NCBI RefSeq assembly: GCF_913055835.1
Contig: NZ_CAJXKQ010000007.1
Span: 62,001 to 126,000 of the forward strand
Length of the DNA: 64,000 nt
DNA from: an uncultured Marinobacter sp.
GTDB lineage: Bacteria > Pseudomonadota > Gammaproteobacteria > Pseudomonadales > Oleiphilaceae
Direction of reading: 5' to 3'
The notes under the pieces were generated by a model. The model was given only the letters and a program-made list of their open reading frames with translations, ran no database searches and was not told the DNA's origin. Position numbers and translations under genes: made by a program. This document shows, piece after piece, positions 28,098 through 37,487 of this stretch; the stretch's first letter is position 1; every line of letters starts with the position of its first letter.

Positions 28098-29147
28098 ATG
28101 CCAGGTTTTCTCTCCTGGATTACAGGATTATTCGCAACCAAGCAGTCTGCACCACCCGCCCCGGAAGCGCGGCTTTTCAATCCATCTCCGGAAATACCGC
28201 CCAACGGCACTCCGGACACAAGCCCGGAAATGGCTCAACAACTGGAAGAACACCTGTTCTGCTGGCTGCTGGACGCAGAGCCCGCAACTCTGCGGTCCGA
28301 CCTTTCCACCTTTGAACAGGTTCTGCAGGAGCTGCATCAACGCCTGTCCAACAACAGTATGGAAGAACTTCCACGGCAACCCATGAGCCTGCCCATGCTC
28401 ATGAGAGCACTGTCCGACGAGTCCACTGATCGCCAGCGGCTGACCGAGATCATTCTTGGTGATCCGTCGTTGACCGATCAATTGCTCCAGATTGCCAATA
28501 GCCCCTACTTCCGAACCAGCGACCATGCCATTGAATCGGTAGACCAGGCGGTATTCGTGCTCGGAGTGGATGGCATCCGGAACGTCATTTCTGCGGCGGT
28601 AATGCGTCCCATGATGGCCGCAAGGAACAGCCGGGAAGCACTTTTCGGGCAGCGCGCCTGGCGCTGGGGCCTGACCTGCGCGCGCTCCGCGGAATTGATT
28701 GCAAAAGCTCAGGGCGAGGACACCAGCGCCCACTTCATGGTGGGCCTGCTACCTTCACTTGCCTACATCACCATCCGCCGGGAACTGCAACGCATCTGCC
28801 GCTCACATTCCACAAACGGGGAACCGGAGCCTGCGCTTATCCGCCACGCTCTGGCCAGGTACCAATGGGCTACCTGCCAGTTACTGGCAAACGAATGGAA
28901 TCTGCCGCCCCAGTATCATGCCTACCTTTTGGCCGCCGAGCGGCCGGCACCGAGGCAGAAGCATACGCCCCTGACCGATGGCATGGTCATCGGCACCCGG
29001 GAAGTGCTCCGGCACGCCCACCAGCGGAATCTTGCCGAAGAAGAGCTGCCGAAACTGGTACGTTTGACCCCGGAGCAAATCAGCACCGTGCGCAGCGCGG
29101 TCCAGAAAATGCTCCGGGAGGGTGGCCGCTCAACTGTCCGGAGCTGA
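28098..29147 (+). CDS. HDOD domain protein
   Basis: A 349-residue soluble protein with an HDOD domain at residues about 90-290. Visible are LPMLMRALSDES, ILGDPSLTDQLLQIANSPYF and VDQAVFVLGVDGIRNVISAAVM. HDOD proteins are catalytically degenerate HD-domain relatives used in bacterial signalling. No GGDEF, EAL or response regulator domain is attached. The gene overlaps by 18 bases the end of the convergent YihY gene. Confidence 0.85.
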   Translation: MPGFLSWITGLFATKQSAPPAPEARLFNPSPEIPPNGTPDTSPEMAQQLEEHLFCWLLDAEPATLRSDLSTFEQVLQELHQRLSNNSMEELPRQPMSLPMLMRALSDESTDRQRLTEIILGDPSLTDQLLQIANSPYFRTSDHAIESVDQAVFVLGVDGIRNVISAAVMRPMMAARNSREALFGQRAWRWGLTCARSAELIAKAQGEDTSAHFMVGLLPSLAYITIRRELQRICRSHSTNGEPEPALIRHALARYQWATCQLLANEWNLPPQYHAYLLAAERPAPRQKHTPLTDGMVIGTREVLRHAHQRNLAEEELPKLVRLTPEQISTVRSAVQKMLREGGRSTVRS

Positions 29148-30476
29148 CTCTGTCTCAGGGTTGGCAAAGGATCTGATCTTTCCCTGCTCATCATCAGCCC
29201 GCAACAACTCGGCGAATGTTCGCGTCTCCTCCACCTTGCGCGAGCCGACCAAATCAGCAGGGATAACCTTCGGCAGCCGGTCAACGATTCGGTCCTCGTC
29301 GTAGCGAACCGCCTTCAGCACCTCGCCCACGGTAATCAGATCCAGAGCCCGACCGGGCACAAGTCTATCGCCCTGGCTTCCGGCCAGGCTAAGCAACCCC
29401 GCCCGGATCAACTTGTCGCTGAGCGCACGGGTTACCTCACCAGGTACTCGCAGCTCATGCTCCAACACTTCCTGCTGAGGCGCCGGCTTACCCTCACTGA
29501 ACGGTTTGGCCACCAGCCACATGGTCGCAAGCGCCACGTTTTCCTGGAGTTCCGGTGCCAATTGGACCTGGCGCCGCTTGGCCACTGATCCGGGATTCTG
29601 CAGATAAAACCCCAGGCTGGCGCCCAGCAGCAGGATCATCCAGTTCAGGTAGATCCAGATCAGCAGGATGATGCCGATGGCGAAACTGGAATAGATTGCC
29701 GCGTACTTGGCGGAACCGGCCACAAAGGAGGCAAACAGCATTCCGCCAGCCTGCCACGACACCCCGGCTACGAGACCGCCGATGGCGGCATAACGCAGCT
29801 TGACCCGGGTATTGGGCATGAACACATAAACAAAGGTGAATGCGCCAACCACGAGGAAAAACGGGGTGAACCGGCTGGCCACAAGAATCACCGAGCCGAA
29901 CGGTTCGATTTCGATGAGTTTCTGGACAATGGTTGAGGAAAAAATAGTGGCGCTGACGCCAATGGCGGAAACCATCAGCAACGGCCCCACCATGATCACA
30001 CTCAGGTAGTTGCTGAAGCGCTGCGCCATGGAACGCATGTCTGGTACACGCCAGATCATGTTGAAGGAGCGCTCGATTTTCTGCAGCAGGGACACCACCG
30101 TGTAGACCAGCAACGCCAGGCCGACAGAACCAAGCACCCCAACCTTCATGTTATCCACGAACCCGAGGATCTGCTCGGCGAGCTGTATCCCCTGGGGCCC
30201 CAGCGGCTCAAAGAACTGGAACAGGAATGGCTCCATCCTCTGATGCACACCTAGCGCCTTAAGCACCGAGAAGCTCAAAGCAAGAAGCGGCACGATACTC
30301 AACAGCGTAGTGTAGACCAGGCTCATGGCATGGAGAGTAAGCTGCCCGCTGAGTACATCCCGGGCCATCGCATACGCCGTACGCCCGACCTTGTAGAGCC
30401 AGGTCCAGGGCCAGCTCTGGGGCGGGTTCGGGTTGGACAGAATCCAGCTTTCAGCAGCCTGGAGTCTTTCTCTCAT
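29130..30476 (-). CDS. YihY/BrkB family inner membrane protein
   Basis: A 448-residue protein with six membrane segments in residues about 35-300 (LHAMSLVYTTLLSIVPLLALSF start; VIMVGPLLMVSAIGVSATI; GIILLIWIYLNWMILLLGASL end), as in the YihY/BrkB family. A soluble winged-helix-like C-terminal tail is seen in the longer versions. The name RNase BN was once applied to this family but is not supported. The start at 30476 is the ATG nearest the conserved part. Confidence 0.85.
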   Translation of the reverse strand: MRERLQAAESWILSNPNPPQSWPWTWLYKVGRTAYAMARDVLSGQLTLHAMSLVYTTLLSIVPLLALSFSVLKALGVHQRMEPFLFQFFEPLGPQGIQLAEQILGFVDNMKVGVLGSVGLALLVYTVVSLLQKIERSFNMIWRVPDMRSMAQRFSNYLSVIMVGPLLMVSAIGVSATIFSSTIVQKLIEIEPFGSVILVASRFTPFFLVVGAFTFVYVFMPNTRVKLRYAAIGGLVAGVSWQAGGMLFASFVAGSAKYAAIYSSFAIGIILLIWIYLNWMILLLGASLGFYLQNPGSVAKRRQVQLAPELQENVALATMWLVAKPFSEGKPAPQQEVLEHELRVPGEVTRALSDKLIRAGLLSLAGSQGDRLVPGRALDLITVGEVLKAVRYDEDRIVDRLPKVIPADLVGSRKVEETRTFAELLRADDEQGKIRSFANPETESAPDS

Positions 30477-30673
30477 TTGAATGGAAGCCACGCAACGTCC
30501 TGCATGCAAGTGTTTTCCTAAGCTTATCAGGCAACTGCCAGTAGACAACCCGGCTGACGCTTAATTGCGCATTTCAGTACCGGAACTGACGAATGTTTCT
30601 GGTCAGGATCTCACTCAGGGAGGCCACACGCTCAGTCATGGATTCGGCATTTCGGACGTTGATCAATCACTAC

Positions 30674-31903
30674 TTAATTGGAGGCATCGGTGGTAACAAA
30701 ATGGCGGCGGGTCCAGCCGCGCATTTCGTCCAGGCGTTGCAACCGGGTTGAGGCCTCGGTCAGGGTGGCGCGAATCGGGGCCTCACCTTCCAGCATACTG
30801 GCGAACCGAATTGTCATCAGGTCCCAGAAGCGTTTCATCTCCGGAATGTTGGGCATGATCTCGCCCCGACTGGCGGACCGGAAGGTATGGTCAATGAACG
30901 GGTCTTCTCGGAGTGTGTTTACGACATCCAGATGGGCGACGGCACCGAGCGGTTTGTCATCATTGACGGCATGAAGTCCCCGCTCGGTAAGCAGATAGTC
31001 CTCGAGGAATTCCCGGGCTATCTCCTGATTGGTGGACACCGCACTGATGCCGGCAGCCAGAACCCCCACGAAGGGTCGTCCCGGATTCCCGGTAGTTGTC
31101 GGCACATCGGCGATGCCGACATCAATTCCGGCTTCGCGCAGCTCGCTCCAGGCCCAGGGCCCGTTGATGATCATGGCCACTTCTCCGGCCTTGAAGCCTT
31201 CCATCATGGAACCGGAGTCGGCATCGGCGGCCAGCACACCCTGCTTGAGCAGGTTTCTGATACCGGTCACCGCGTTAACGGCTCCATTGGTGGCAACGCC
31301 TACGTCGGAAAGGTCGTAAACAAAACCCTCGGCTCCGAAACTGTATCCGCCGGAACCGGCAAAGATCGGCCAGGAAAAGTACACGTTGCGGTAGTCCCAG
31401 GACATTGCGTTGACACCTTTACGGGCCAGCTTCCGATCGAGTTCGGCTACCTGATCCAGGGTCCGTGGCGGTTTCTCTACCAGCTCTTTGTTGTAGAGAA
31501 GGCTCACAACCTCCATGGCGATGGGATAGCCATAGACGCGATCGCCCACCGACACGGCCTGCCAGGCGAAGGGTGCGATGGATTCACGGAAGGTGTCTGA
31601 AGGTTGGATTGGTGTCAGGTGGCCTTCGTTGATCCAGCTGCCGAAGCGGTCGTGGGGCCAGATCACGATGTCCGGGGCCTTGGCAGTATAGCCGTAGTGG
31701 TCGTACTGGGAGGTCAGGTCGTCCGGAGTTTCAACCGTGACGGGAATGCCCGTCTCCTGCTCGAAGCGCCTGCCGACCTCGGCCAGGCCGTTGAAGCCTT
31801 TGTCAGAATTAATCCAGACAAGCAGCTCGCCCCGCTCGAAGGCCAGTGCCGTCTGGGAACAAAGTAGAGCACAGCAAAGTGCTGCCAGTGTTTTTCTGAT
31901 CAT
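30674..31903 (-). CDS. malE: MalE-like maltose/maltodextrin binding protein, orphan
   Basis: A 409-residue periplasmic binding protein with a signal peptide (MIRKTLAALCCALLCSQTALA). The mature part begins RGELLVWINSDKGFNGLAEVG and follows the E. coli MalE pattern closely (APDIVIWPHDRFGSW, PIAMEVVSLLYNKEL, GYSFGAEG, MIINGPWAW). No malF, malG or malK gene is nearby, so it has no visible transporter. It may supply a distant transporter or serve as a sensor. The C-terminus is slightly extended. Confidence 0.85.
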   Translation of the reverse strand: MIRKTLAALCCALLCSQTALAFERGELLVWINSDKGFNGLAEVGRRFEQETGIPVTVETPDDLTSQYDHYGYTAKAPDIVIWPHDRFGSWINEGHLTPIQPSDTFRESIAPFAWQAVSVGDRVYGYPIAMEVVSLLYNKELVEKPPRTLDQVAELDRKLARKGVNAMSWDYRNVYFSWPIFAGSGGYSFGAEGFVYDLSDVGVATNGAVNAVTGIRNLLKQGVLAADADSGSMMEGFKAGEVAMIINGPWAWSELREAGIDVGIADVPTTTGNPGRPFVGVLAAGISAVSTNQEIAREFLEDYLLTERGLHAVNDDKPLGAVAHLDVVNTLREDPFIDHTFRSASRGEIMPNIPEMKRFWDLMTIRFASMLEGEAPIRATLTEASTRLQRLDEMRGWTRRHFVTTDASN

Positions 31904-32140
31904 GATGTGTCGCCCTTTTGTTTTTGTTTGAGCGTGAGCAGTTTAGGCAGGAAGCGACAACAACCACGTCATACAGCCGTCATCTTTTCGGGGATGAAGC
32001 GGGGGGCGTACGGATACCCGGAGCACGAACTCAGATCACGATATAACCATATCAATATTTTTTTTCTTTCTCTTATAACGAAAAGCATGTAAAAAGACGG
32101 CTATTCATGATATGTCGTTTACCTGAACGGATGTTTTCTC

Positions 32141-33394
32141 ATGCGAATCAAGCTTGCTCTGGGAGTTGCCGCACTCACGGCACTCTCTCCGCTCACTGCA
32201 CAGGCAACCAACGGCTACTTCAGCCATGGTTATGGCACCATCAGCAAAGGCATGGCCGGTGCTGGCACTGCTCTGTCCCAGGACAGCATTGCAGCGGCGA
32301 CCAACCCGGCGGGCATGGCGTTCGTTGGCAATCGTATTGATGGCGGTATCGAAGTGTTTTCGCCACGGCGGGAGTACACAGTGAACGGCAACCCCGGTAT
32401 GGGCGACATGTTCCCCTTGGCACCAGGCACCTATAAAAGCAGCCGGAACGGCTTCGTTATCCCTCACCTGGGCTTTAACCGGGAACTGTCAGATACCACA
32501 AGCTTTGGCGTGTCGGTGTTTGCCAACGGCGGCATGAACACCGACTACTCCGGTGAAAGCGGTGGTCCGTTTTACGCGGGCCGAACCGGTGTAAATCTTG
32601 AACAGCTATTTATTGCACCCACCTGGTCCTGGGAATTCTCGGAAAACCAGGCCATAGGCATTTCACCGGTTATTGCCTATCAGCGTTTTGAGGCCGAGGG
32701 CCTGCAAAATTTCGAGCCATTTTCCTCGGACGCAAATGCGCTTTCCAACAACGGCACCGACGATGCCTGGGGCTACGGTTACCAGATCGGATGGCAGGGT
32801 GAAATCACCGACACTCTCCGTGGCGGAGTGAGCTGGCGCAACATCCTGAAGATGAATGAATTCGACAAGTATCGCGGCCTGTTTGCCGAGCAAGGCGACT
32901 TCGACATCCCGCAGATGTTCAATGCGGGTATCGCCTGGTCCGGGCTCGAAGACCACTGGTTCCTGCTGGATATCCAGCACATTCGTTACAGCGAGATCAA
33001 CAGCGTGGGCAACCCGCTCCTGCCCAATCTGCAGACGGCACAGCTTGGCGATGATGACGGCGCGGGCTTTGGCTGGGACGACATGACCATCGTCAAGCTG
33101 GGTTGGCAGTGGCAGCAAACACCGGCGCATGCCTGGCGGGCCGGTGTCAGCTATGGAGAAAATCCCATTTCCGACGAAGATGTGCTGTTCAACATCCTGG
33201 CGCCGGGCGTTCAGGAGTGGCACTTCACTGGAGGATTCACCCACAGCTTCAGCGAAAACCTCGATGTGTCTGGCATGGCCTTTTATTCCCCGGCCAAGAC
33301 AGTCACCGGTCCCAACCCGCTGGCACCGAACCAGACCATTGATCTGGAAATGTACCAGTTGGGCGCCTCGGTCAGCGTCGGCTGGAAGTACTGA
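32141..33394 (+). CDS. OmpP1/FadL/TodX family outer membrane porin
   Basis: A 417-residue outer membrane protein with a signal peptide (MRIKLALGVAALTALSPLTAQA) followed at once by TNGYFSHGYGTISKGMAGAGTA, the FadL N-terminal hatch signature, and AAATNPAGMAFVGNRID. The C-terminus ends in aromatic-terminated strands (SVSVGWKY). The family imports long-chain fatty acids or hydrocarbons across the outer membrane, which fits a lipid- or hydrocarbon-using marine bacterium. The specific substrate is unknown. Confidence 0.9.
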   Translation: MRIKLALGVAALTALSPLTAQATNGYFSHGYGTISKGMAGAGTALSQDSIAAATNPAGMAFVGNRIDGGIEVFSPRREYTVNGNPGMGDMFPLAPGTYKSSRNGFVIPHLGFNRELSDTTSFGVSVFANGGMNTDYSGESGGPFYAGRTGVNLEQLFIAPTWSWEFSENQAIGISPVIAYQRFEAEGLQNFEPFSSDANALSNNGTDDAWGYGYQIGWQGEITDTLRGGVSWRNILKMNEFDKYRGLFAEQGDFDIPQMFNAGIAWSGLEDHWFLLDIQHIRYSEINSVGNPLLPNLQTAQLGDDDGAGFGWDDMTIVKLGWQWQQTPAHAWRAGVSYGENPISDEDVLFNILAPGVQEWHFTGGFTHSFSENLDVSGMAFYSPAKTVTGPNPLAPNQTIDLEMYQLGASVSVGWKY

Positions 33395-33416
33395 GCCAGC
33401 CCTGACCAGCCCCTGA

Positions 33417-33440
33417 AGCCCCGGTTCACCCGGGGCTTTT
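33417..33440. terminator. Terminator between the FadL-type porin and the dehydrogenase gene
   Basis: AGCCCCGG-TTCAC-CCGGGGCT followed by TTT on the plus strand, preceded by A residues, lies between two convergent genes and should work in both directions. Confidence 0.85.
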
Positions 33441-33443
33441 CGT

Positions 33444-34379
33444 TCAGAGCACCGATGTCAGATTGGCGGCAGTAATCCCAACAATCCGCTGCCTCGCCTC
33501 CCGGCTGGCCCACGCAGAGTGTGGGGTAATGATCAGATTGGGAATATCGTCCGCCAGCAGGGGGTTGCCGTTGCGGGGCGGCTCTTCGGTCAGTACATCG
33601 AAACCGGCACCACCAATCTCGCCAGCGCGCAGCGCATCCGCCAGCGCCTGCTCGTTCACCAGGCCGCCGCGGCTGGTATTGATGAGCAACGAATCCGGCT
33701 TCATCATTTTCAGTTCCCGGGCGCCGATCAGATCCCGGGTTTCGTCAGTGAGCAGGCAGTGCAGCGAGAGCACGTCCGCCTGAGGCAGCAGTTCATCCAG
33801 GGGAATTCGGGAATAGCCGTCCACCTCTCCGGCTTCCTGACCGGGGCGGGCCCCGAGCAGAACCCGCATACCAAAGGCCGCAGCCCGCTCCGCCACGCCC
33901 TGCCCCAGATCACCATAACCGACAATACCGAGTGTTCGCCCCTCCAGCTCCATGATCGGGTGGTCCATCAGGCAGAACATGTCGCTCTTGCCCCAACGCC
34001 CTGCCTGGACATCGCGGGTGTAATCCAGCAGCCGAGTAGCCAGCGCCAACATCAGCGCCATGGTGTGCTGCGCCACCGTTGAGCGACCGTAGTTGGTCAC
34101 GTTCATCACCTTGATGCCATGATCCTTCGCCGCCGCCTGATCGATGTTGTTCAGGCCCGTAGCCACCACAGCGATGGTTTTAAGCTCCGGACAGGCCTCG
34201 AAATGTTCGCGGGTGAGCACAACCTTATTGACCAGAACGGTATCAAACCCCCGAATCCGCTCCAGCACCTCATCCGGCGCCGTCTTCTCGTACTTTTCCA
34301 GCCCGCCCGTCACAGACTCGATGGGCGAAAGATCCACGTCATCACCAAGGGTTTTGGCATCAAGAAACACCGCTTTCAT
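33444..34379 (-). CDS. D-2-hydroxyacid dehydrogenase
   Basis: A 311-residue NAD-dependent dehydrogenase of the D-isomer family. The Rossmann motif GIVGYGDLGQGVAERA is at about residues 145-160. The catalytic Arg is in LINTSRGGLVNEQAL, the Glu in the GGAGFDVLTEEPP region, and the His in ITPHSAWASREAR. It resembles glycerate/hydroxypyruvate-type reductases. ATG 34379 has AGGAG upstream. The physiological substrate is not decidable. Confidence 0.9.
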   Translation of the reverse strand: MKAVFLDAKTLGDDVDLSPIESVTGGLEKYEKTAPDEVLERIRGFDTVLVNKVVLTREHFEACPELKTIAVVATGLNNIDQAAAKDHGIKVMNVTNYGRSTVAQHTMALMLALATRLLDYTRDVQAGRWGKSDMFCLMDHPIMELEGRTLGIVGYGDLGQGVAERAAAFGMRVLLGARPGQEAGEVDGYSRIPLDELLPQADVLSLHCLLTDETRDLIGARELKMMKPDSLLINTSRGGLVNEQALADALRAGEIGGAGFDVLTEEPPRNGNPLLADDIPNLIITPHSAWASREARQRIVGITAANLTSVL

Positions 34380-34472
34380 ACTTTTCTCCTGAATCCAGAT
34401 GGCCACAGATTAGGGTAGACTGAGATAAACGTCCAAAACTCAAGATGTCCAAGTAAGAACAGGGTGTGAACC

Positions 34473-35126
34473 ATGGAACATGAATTCTGGCACGAACGCT
34501 GGGCTAAAAAGGAAATCGGCTTCCACGAAGGCACCGTCAACCAGTATCTACACGACCACTGGCCGGAACTGGCCGGCAAAGGCACCGACGCCGTCTTCGT
34601 GCCCCTGTGCGGCAAGGCCCACGACATGTGGTGGCTCCACGACCGCGGCCACCCCATCATCGGCGTGGAACTTAGCGAACTGGCCTGCAAGGACTTTTTC
34701 GAAGAAGCCGGCGAGAAAGCCAAGGTCCACCCCGGCGAGCCCTTCATCACCTTCAAACACGACAACCTGCAGCTCTGGTGCGGCGACTTCTTCCAACTGG
34801 TGCCTGACGACCTCAAGCACGTACGACTGGTCTACGACCGGGCCGCCCTGATTGCGCTGCCGCCACACATGCGCAAAGACTACGTGATTCACCTGACAGC
34901 CATCATCCCGGACGGCACGAAAATTCTGCTGATCACCCTGGACTACGACACCGAAATCAAAGGCCCGCCATTCAACGTCAGCGACGAAGAAGTGCGGGAG
35001 CTCTACCAGGATGACTACAAGATCGAACACATCCTGACCAACACCCTGGCCAGGGATCATCCGTTTACAAAGAGAAAAGGCCTGGAAAACGCCTCGGAAA
35101 GCGTGTTCCGTCTAACCAAACTCTAG
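34473..35126 (+). CDS. tpm: Thiopurine S-methyltransferase (Tpm/TmpT)
   Basis: A 217-residue SAM-dependent methyltransferase of the bacterial TPMT type. It starts FWHERWAKKEIGFHEG and has the family's FVPLCGKAHDMWWLHDRGH SAM-site segment, GVELSELACKDFF and VYDRAALIALPPHMR. The bacterial enzymes are known for methylating selenium and tellurium oxyanions; the in vivo substrate here is unknown. A very long hairpin follows 34 bases after the stop. Confidence 0.93.
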   Translation: MEHEFWHERWAKKEIGFHEGTVNQYLHDHWPELAGKGTDAVFVPLCGKAHDMWWLHDRGHPIIGVELSELACKDFFEEAGEKAKVHPGEPFITFKHDNLQLWCGDFFQLVPDDLKHVRLVYDRAALIALPPHMRKDYVIHLTAIIPDGTKILLITLDYDTEIKGPPFNVSDEEVRELYQDDYKIEHILTNTLARDHPFTKRKGLENASESVFRLTKL

Positions 35127-35160
35127 CCTGCCCTCAGGCGGCCGCCTCCGTGGCCTGATC

Positions 35161-35251
35161 GGAGTGTATCGGGTGGCTTTCTGACAACGAATTTGATGTC
35201 TGAGCGAAGCGAGTTGCCAATTCGTTGTCAGAAAGCCACCCGGTGCACTCC
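35161..35251. repeat. Long hairpin with 33-bp arms downstream of tpm
   Basis: Arms 35161-35193 and 35219-35251 (inner part CTTTCTGACAACGAATT) pair over 33 bp, with two G-T positions that would remain G-U pairs in RNA. The 25-base loop contains TGAGCGAAGCGAGTT. No T tract follows. The remaining bases up to the prkA gene (35252-35531) hold a short CCGCCC-GGAT-GGGCGG hairpin and no gene that I can see. Confidence 0.75.
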
Positions 35252-35531
35252 AGCCCCCTCACACTGTCCCCAAAGAAACCCGGCAAGCTACAAAACCAAC
35301 ACACCCGCCTAACATAATTTAATGAACCTTAACCACTCACACACTGTCCAACTCCCCAACCGTGAACTAAGCTCAAAGTAAGCAAGCCGACCTCGACCAG
35401 ATCGTGCACAGGCTTGTAAGTATCCATTCCTTCCACCCATAACTAAACAAACCGCCCGGATGGGCGGAGCTGACTGCAACGGGGAAATTGCGTGAATTGA
35501 AAGCTGAAGATACAGCGAGCGAGGGCAATCT

Positions 35532-37454
35532 ATGAGCATACTGCAGCACTTCAAAGACCGGTATGAGAGTACTCAGGAAGAAGAATACAGCCTGGAGGAA
35601 TACCTGGAGATCTGCAAAAAGGACCCAACGGCCTACGCCACGGCCGCTGAGAGAATGTTAATTGCCATCGGCGAACCAGAGTTCGTCGACACCTCGAAAG
35701 ATCCGAGGCTTTCAAGGATATTTTCCAACAAGGTCATCAAGCGGTACCCCGAGTTTTCCGAGTTCTATGGCATGGAAGACGCGGTAGAAAACATCGTCTC
35801 CTTCTTCCGCCATGCCGCCCAGGGCCTGGAAGAAAAGAAACAGATTCTTTACCTGCTTGGCCCCGTGGGCGGTGGTAAATCCTCCCTGGCCGAGAAGCTC
35901 AAATCCCTGATGCAAAAGGTGCCCTTTTACGCCATCAAGGGCTCGCCAGTGAACGAATCGCCGCTGGGGCTGTTCGACCCGGCCGAAGACGCCCAGATCC
36001 TCGAAGAGGAATACGGCATCCCTGCCCGCTACCTGAAAAACATCATGTCACCCTGGGCCGTCAAACGCCTGCATGAGTACGGCGGCGACATCAGTCAGTT
36101 CCGGGTTGTAAAAATGTACCCCTCGGTACTCGACCAGGTGGCTGTTTCCAAGACCGAGCCCGGTGACGACAATAACCAGGACATTTCCGCCCTCGTGGGC
36201 AAGGTCAACATCCGCATGCTGGAGGATTTCTCCCAGGATGATCCGGATGCCTACAGCTTCAGCGGCGGCCTGTGCAAGGCCAACCAGGGCCTGATGGAAT
36301 TCGTGGAAATGTTCAAAGCGCCGATCAAGGTGCTGCATCCGTTGCTGACAGCCACACAGGAAGGTAACTACAACACCACCGAAGGCATGGGCTCTGTCCC
36401 GTTCGACGGTGTGATCCTGGCCCACTCCAACGAATCCGAATGGCAGACTTTCCGCAACAATAAGCACAACGAGGCGTTCCTTGACCGGGTCTATATCGTC
36501 AAGGTGCCCTACTGTGTGCGGGTGACGGAAGAAATCGAGATCTACAAGAAACTGCTCAGCAACAGCTCCCTGGAAGGCGCTCCCTGTGCGCCAGACACCC
36601 TGGACATGCTGGCCCAGTTCTCGGTGCTCTCTCGCATCAAGGAGCCGGAAAACTCCAGCATCTTCTCCAAGATGCGGGTTTATGACGGCCAGAACATCAA
36701 GGATACCGACCCGAAAGCCAAGTCCATTCAGGAGTACCGTGACGCCGCCGGCGTGATGGAAGGCATGGACGGTCTGTCCACACGATTTGCCTTCAAAATC
36801 TTGTCCAAGGTCTTCAACTTCGACACTACCGAAGTGGCCGCCAACCCGGTGCACCTGCTCTACGTTCTGGAAAAACAGATCGAGCAGGAACAGTTCCCGC
36901 CGGAAACCCATGAGAAGTACCTCAGGTTCATCAAGGAATTCCTGGCACCGCACTATGTGCAGTTCATCGGCAAGGAAATCCAGACCGCGTATCTGGAGAG
37001 CTACAGCGAATACGGCCAGAACCTGTTCGACCGGTATGTCACTTATGCCGATTTCTGGATTCAGGATCAGGAATACCGGGATCCCGACACTGGCGAAATT
37101 CTCGACCGCTCCTCCATCAACGAAGAGCTGGAGAAGATCGAGAAACCGGCCGGAATCAGCAACCCGAAGGATTTCCGCAACGAGGTGGTCAACTTCGTAC
37201 TGCGGGCCCGGGCCAACAACGGTGGCAAGAACCCGTCCTGGCTCAGCTACGAGAAACTGCGCAGCGTGATCGAGAAGAAGATGTTCTCGAACACCGAGGA
37301 TCTGCTGCCGGTAATTTCGTTCAACCCGAAAGCGAGTCAGGAAGATCAGAACAAGCACAAGCAGTTCGTCGAGCGTATGGTCGATCGAGGCTACACGGAG
37401 AAGCAGGTTCGGCTGTTGGCCGAGTGGTATCTGCGGGTTCGCAAGTCTCACTAA
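35532..37454 (+). CDS. yeaG: PrkA/YeaG family serine protein kinase
   Basis: The 640-residue protein matches PrkA/YeaG in length. An AAA+ domain (residues about 70-380) carries the P-loop LLGPVGGGKSSLAEKL, and the C-terminal part has the PrkA kinase-like region. With YeaH and SpoVR it forms a conserved stationary-phase/nutrient-stress set. In enteric bacteria yeaGH depends on stress sigma factors; I see no clear sigma-54 or other promoter here. Confidence 0.93.
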   Translation: MSILQHFKDRYESTQEEEYSLEEYLEICKKDPTAYATAAERMLIAIGEPEFVDTSKDPRLSRIFSNKVIKRYPEFSEFYGMEDAVENIVSFFRHAAQGLEEKKQILYLLGPVGGGKSSLAEKLKSLMQKVPFYAIKGSPVNESPLGLFDPAEDAQILEEEYGIPARYLKNIMSPWAVKRLHEYGGDISQFRVVKMYPSVLDQVAVSKTEPGDDNNQDISALVGKVNIRMLEDFSQDDPDAYSFSGGLCKANQGLMEFVEMFKAPIKVLHPLLTATQEGNYNTTEGMGSVPFDGVILAHSNESEWQTFRNNKHNEAFLDRVYIVKVPYCVRVTEEIEIYKKLLSNSSLEGAPCAPDTLDMLAQFSVLSRIKEPENSSIFSKMRVYDGQNIKDTDPKAKSIQEYRDAAGVMEGMDGLSTRFAFKILSKVFNFDTTEVAANPVHLLYVLEKQIEQEQFPPETHEKYLRFIKEFLAPHYVQFIGKEIQTAYLESYSEYGQNLFDRYVTYADFWIQDQEYRDPDTGEILDRSSINEELEKIEKPAGISNPKDFRNEVVNFVLRARANNGGKNPSWLSYEKLRSVIEKKMFSNTEDLLPVISFNPKASQEDQNKHKQFVERMVDRGYTEKQVRLLAEWYLRVRKSH

Positions 37455-37487
37455 GTCAGTGACCATTCACTGAGCTGGAGTAACGCC

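Noticed and set aside
35460..35531. Sigma-54 promoter before prkA
   Set aside because: No GG-N10-GC pair with the right flanking bases was found, despite the frequent sigma-54 or stress control of this operon type.
36048..37466. Long minus-strand frame opposite prkA
   Set aside because: It lies wholly within the well-supported PrkA gene and has no recognisable domain.
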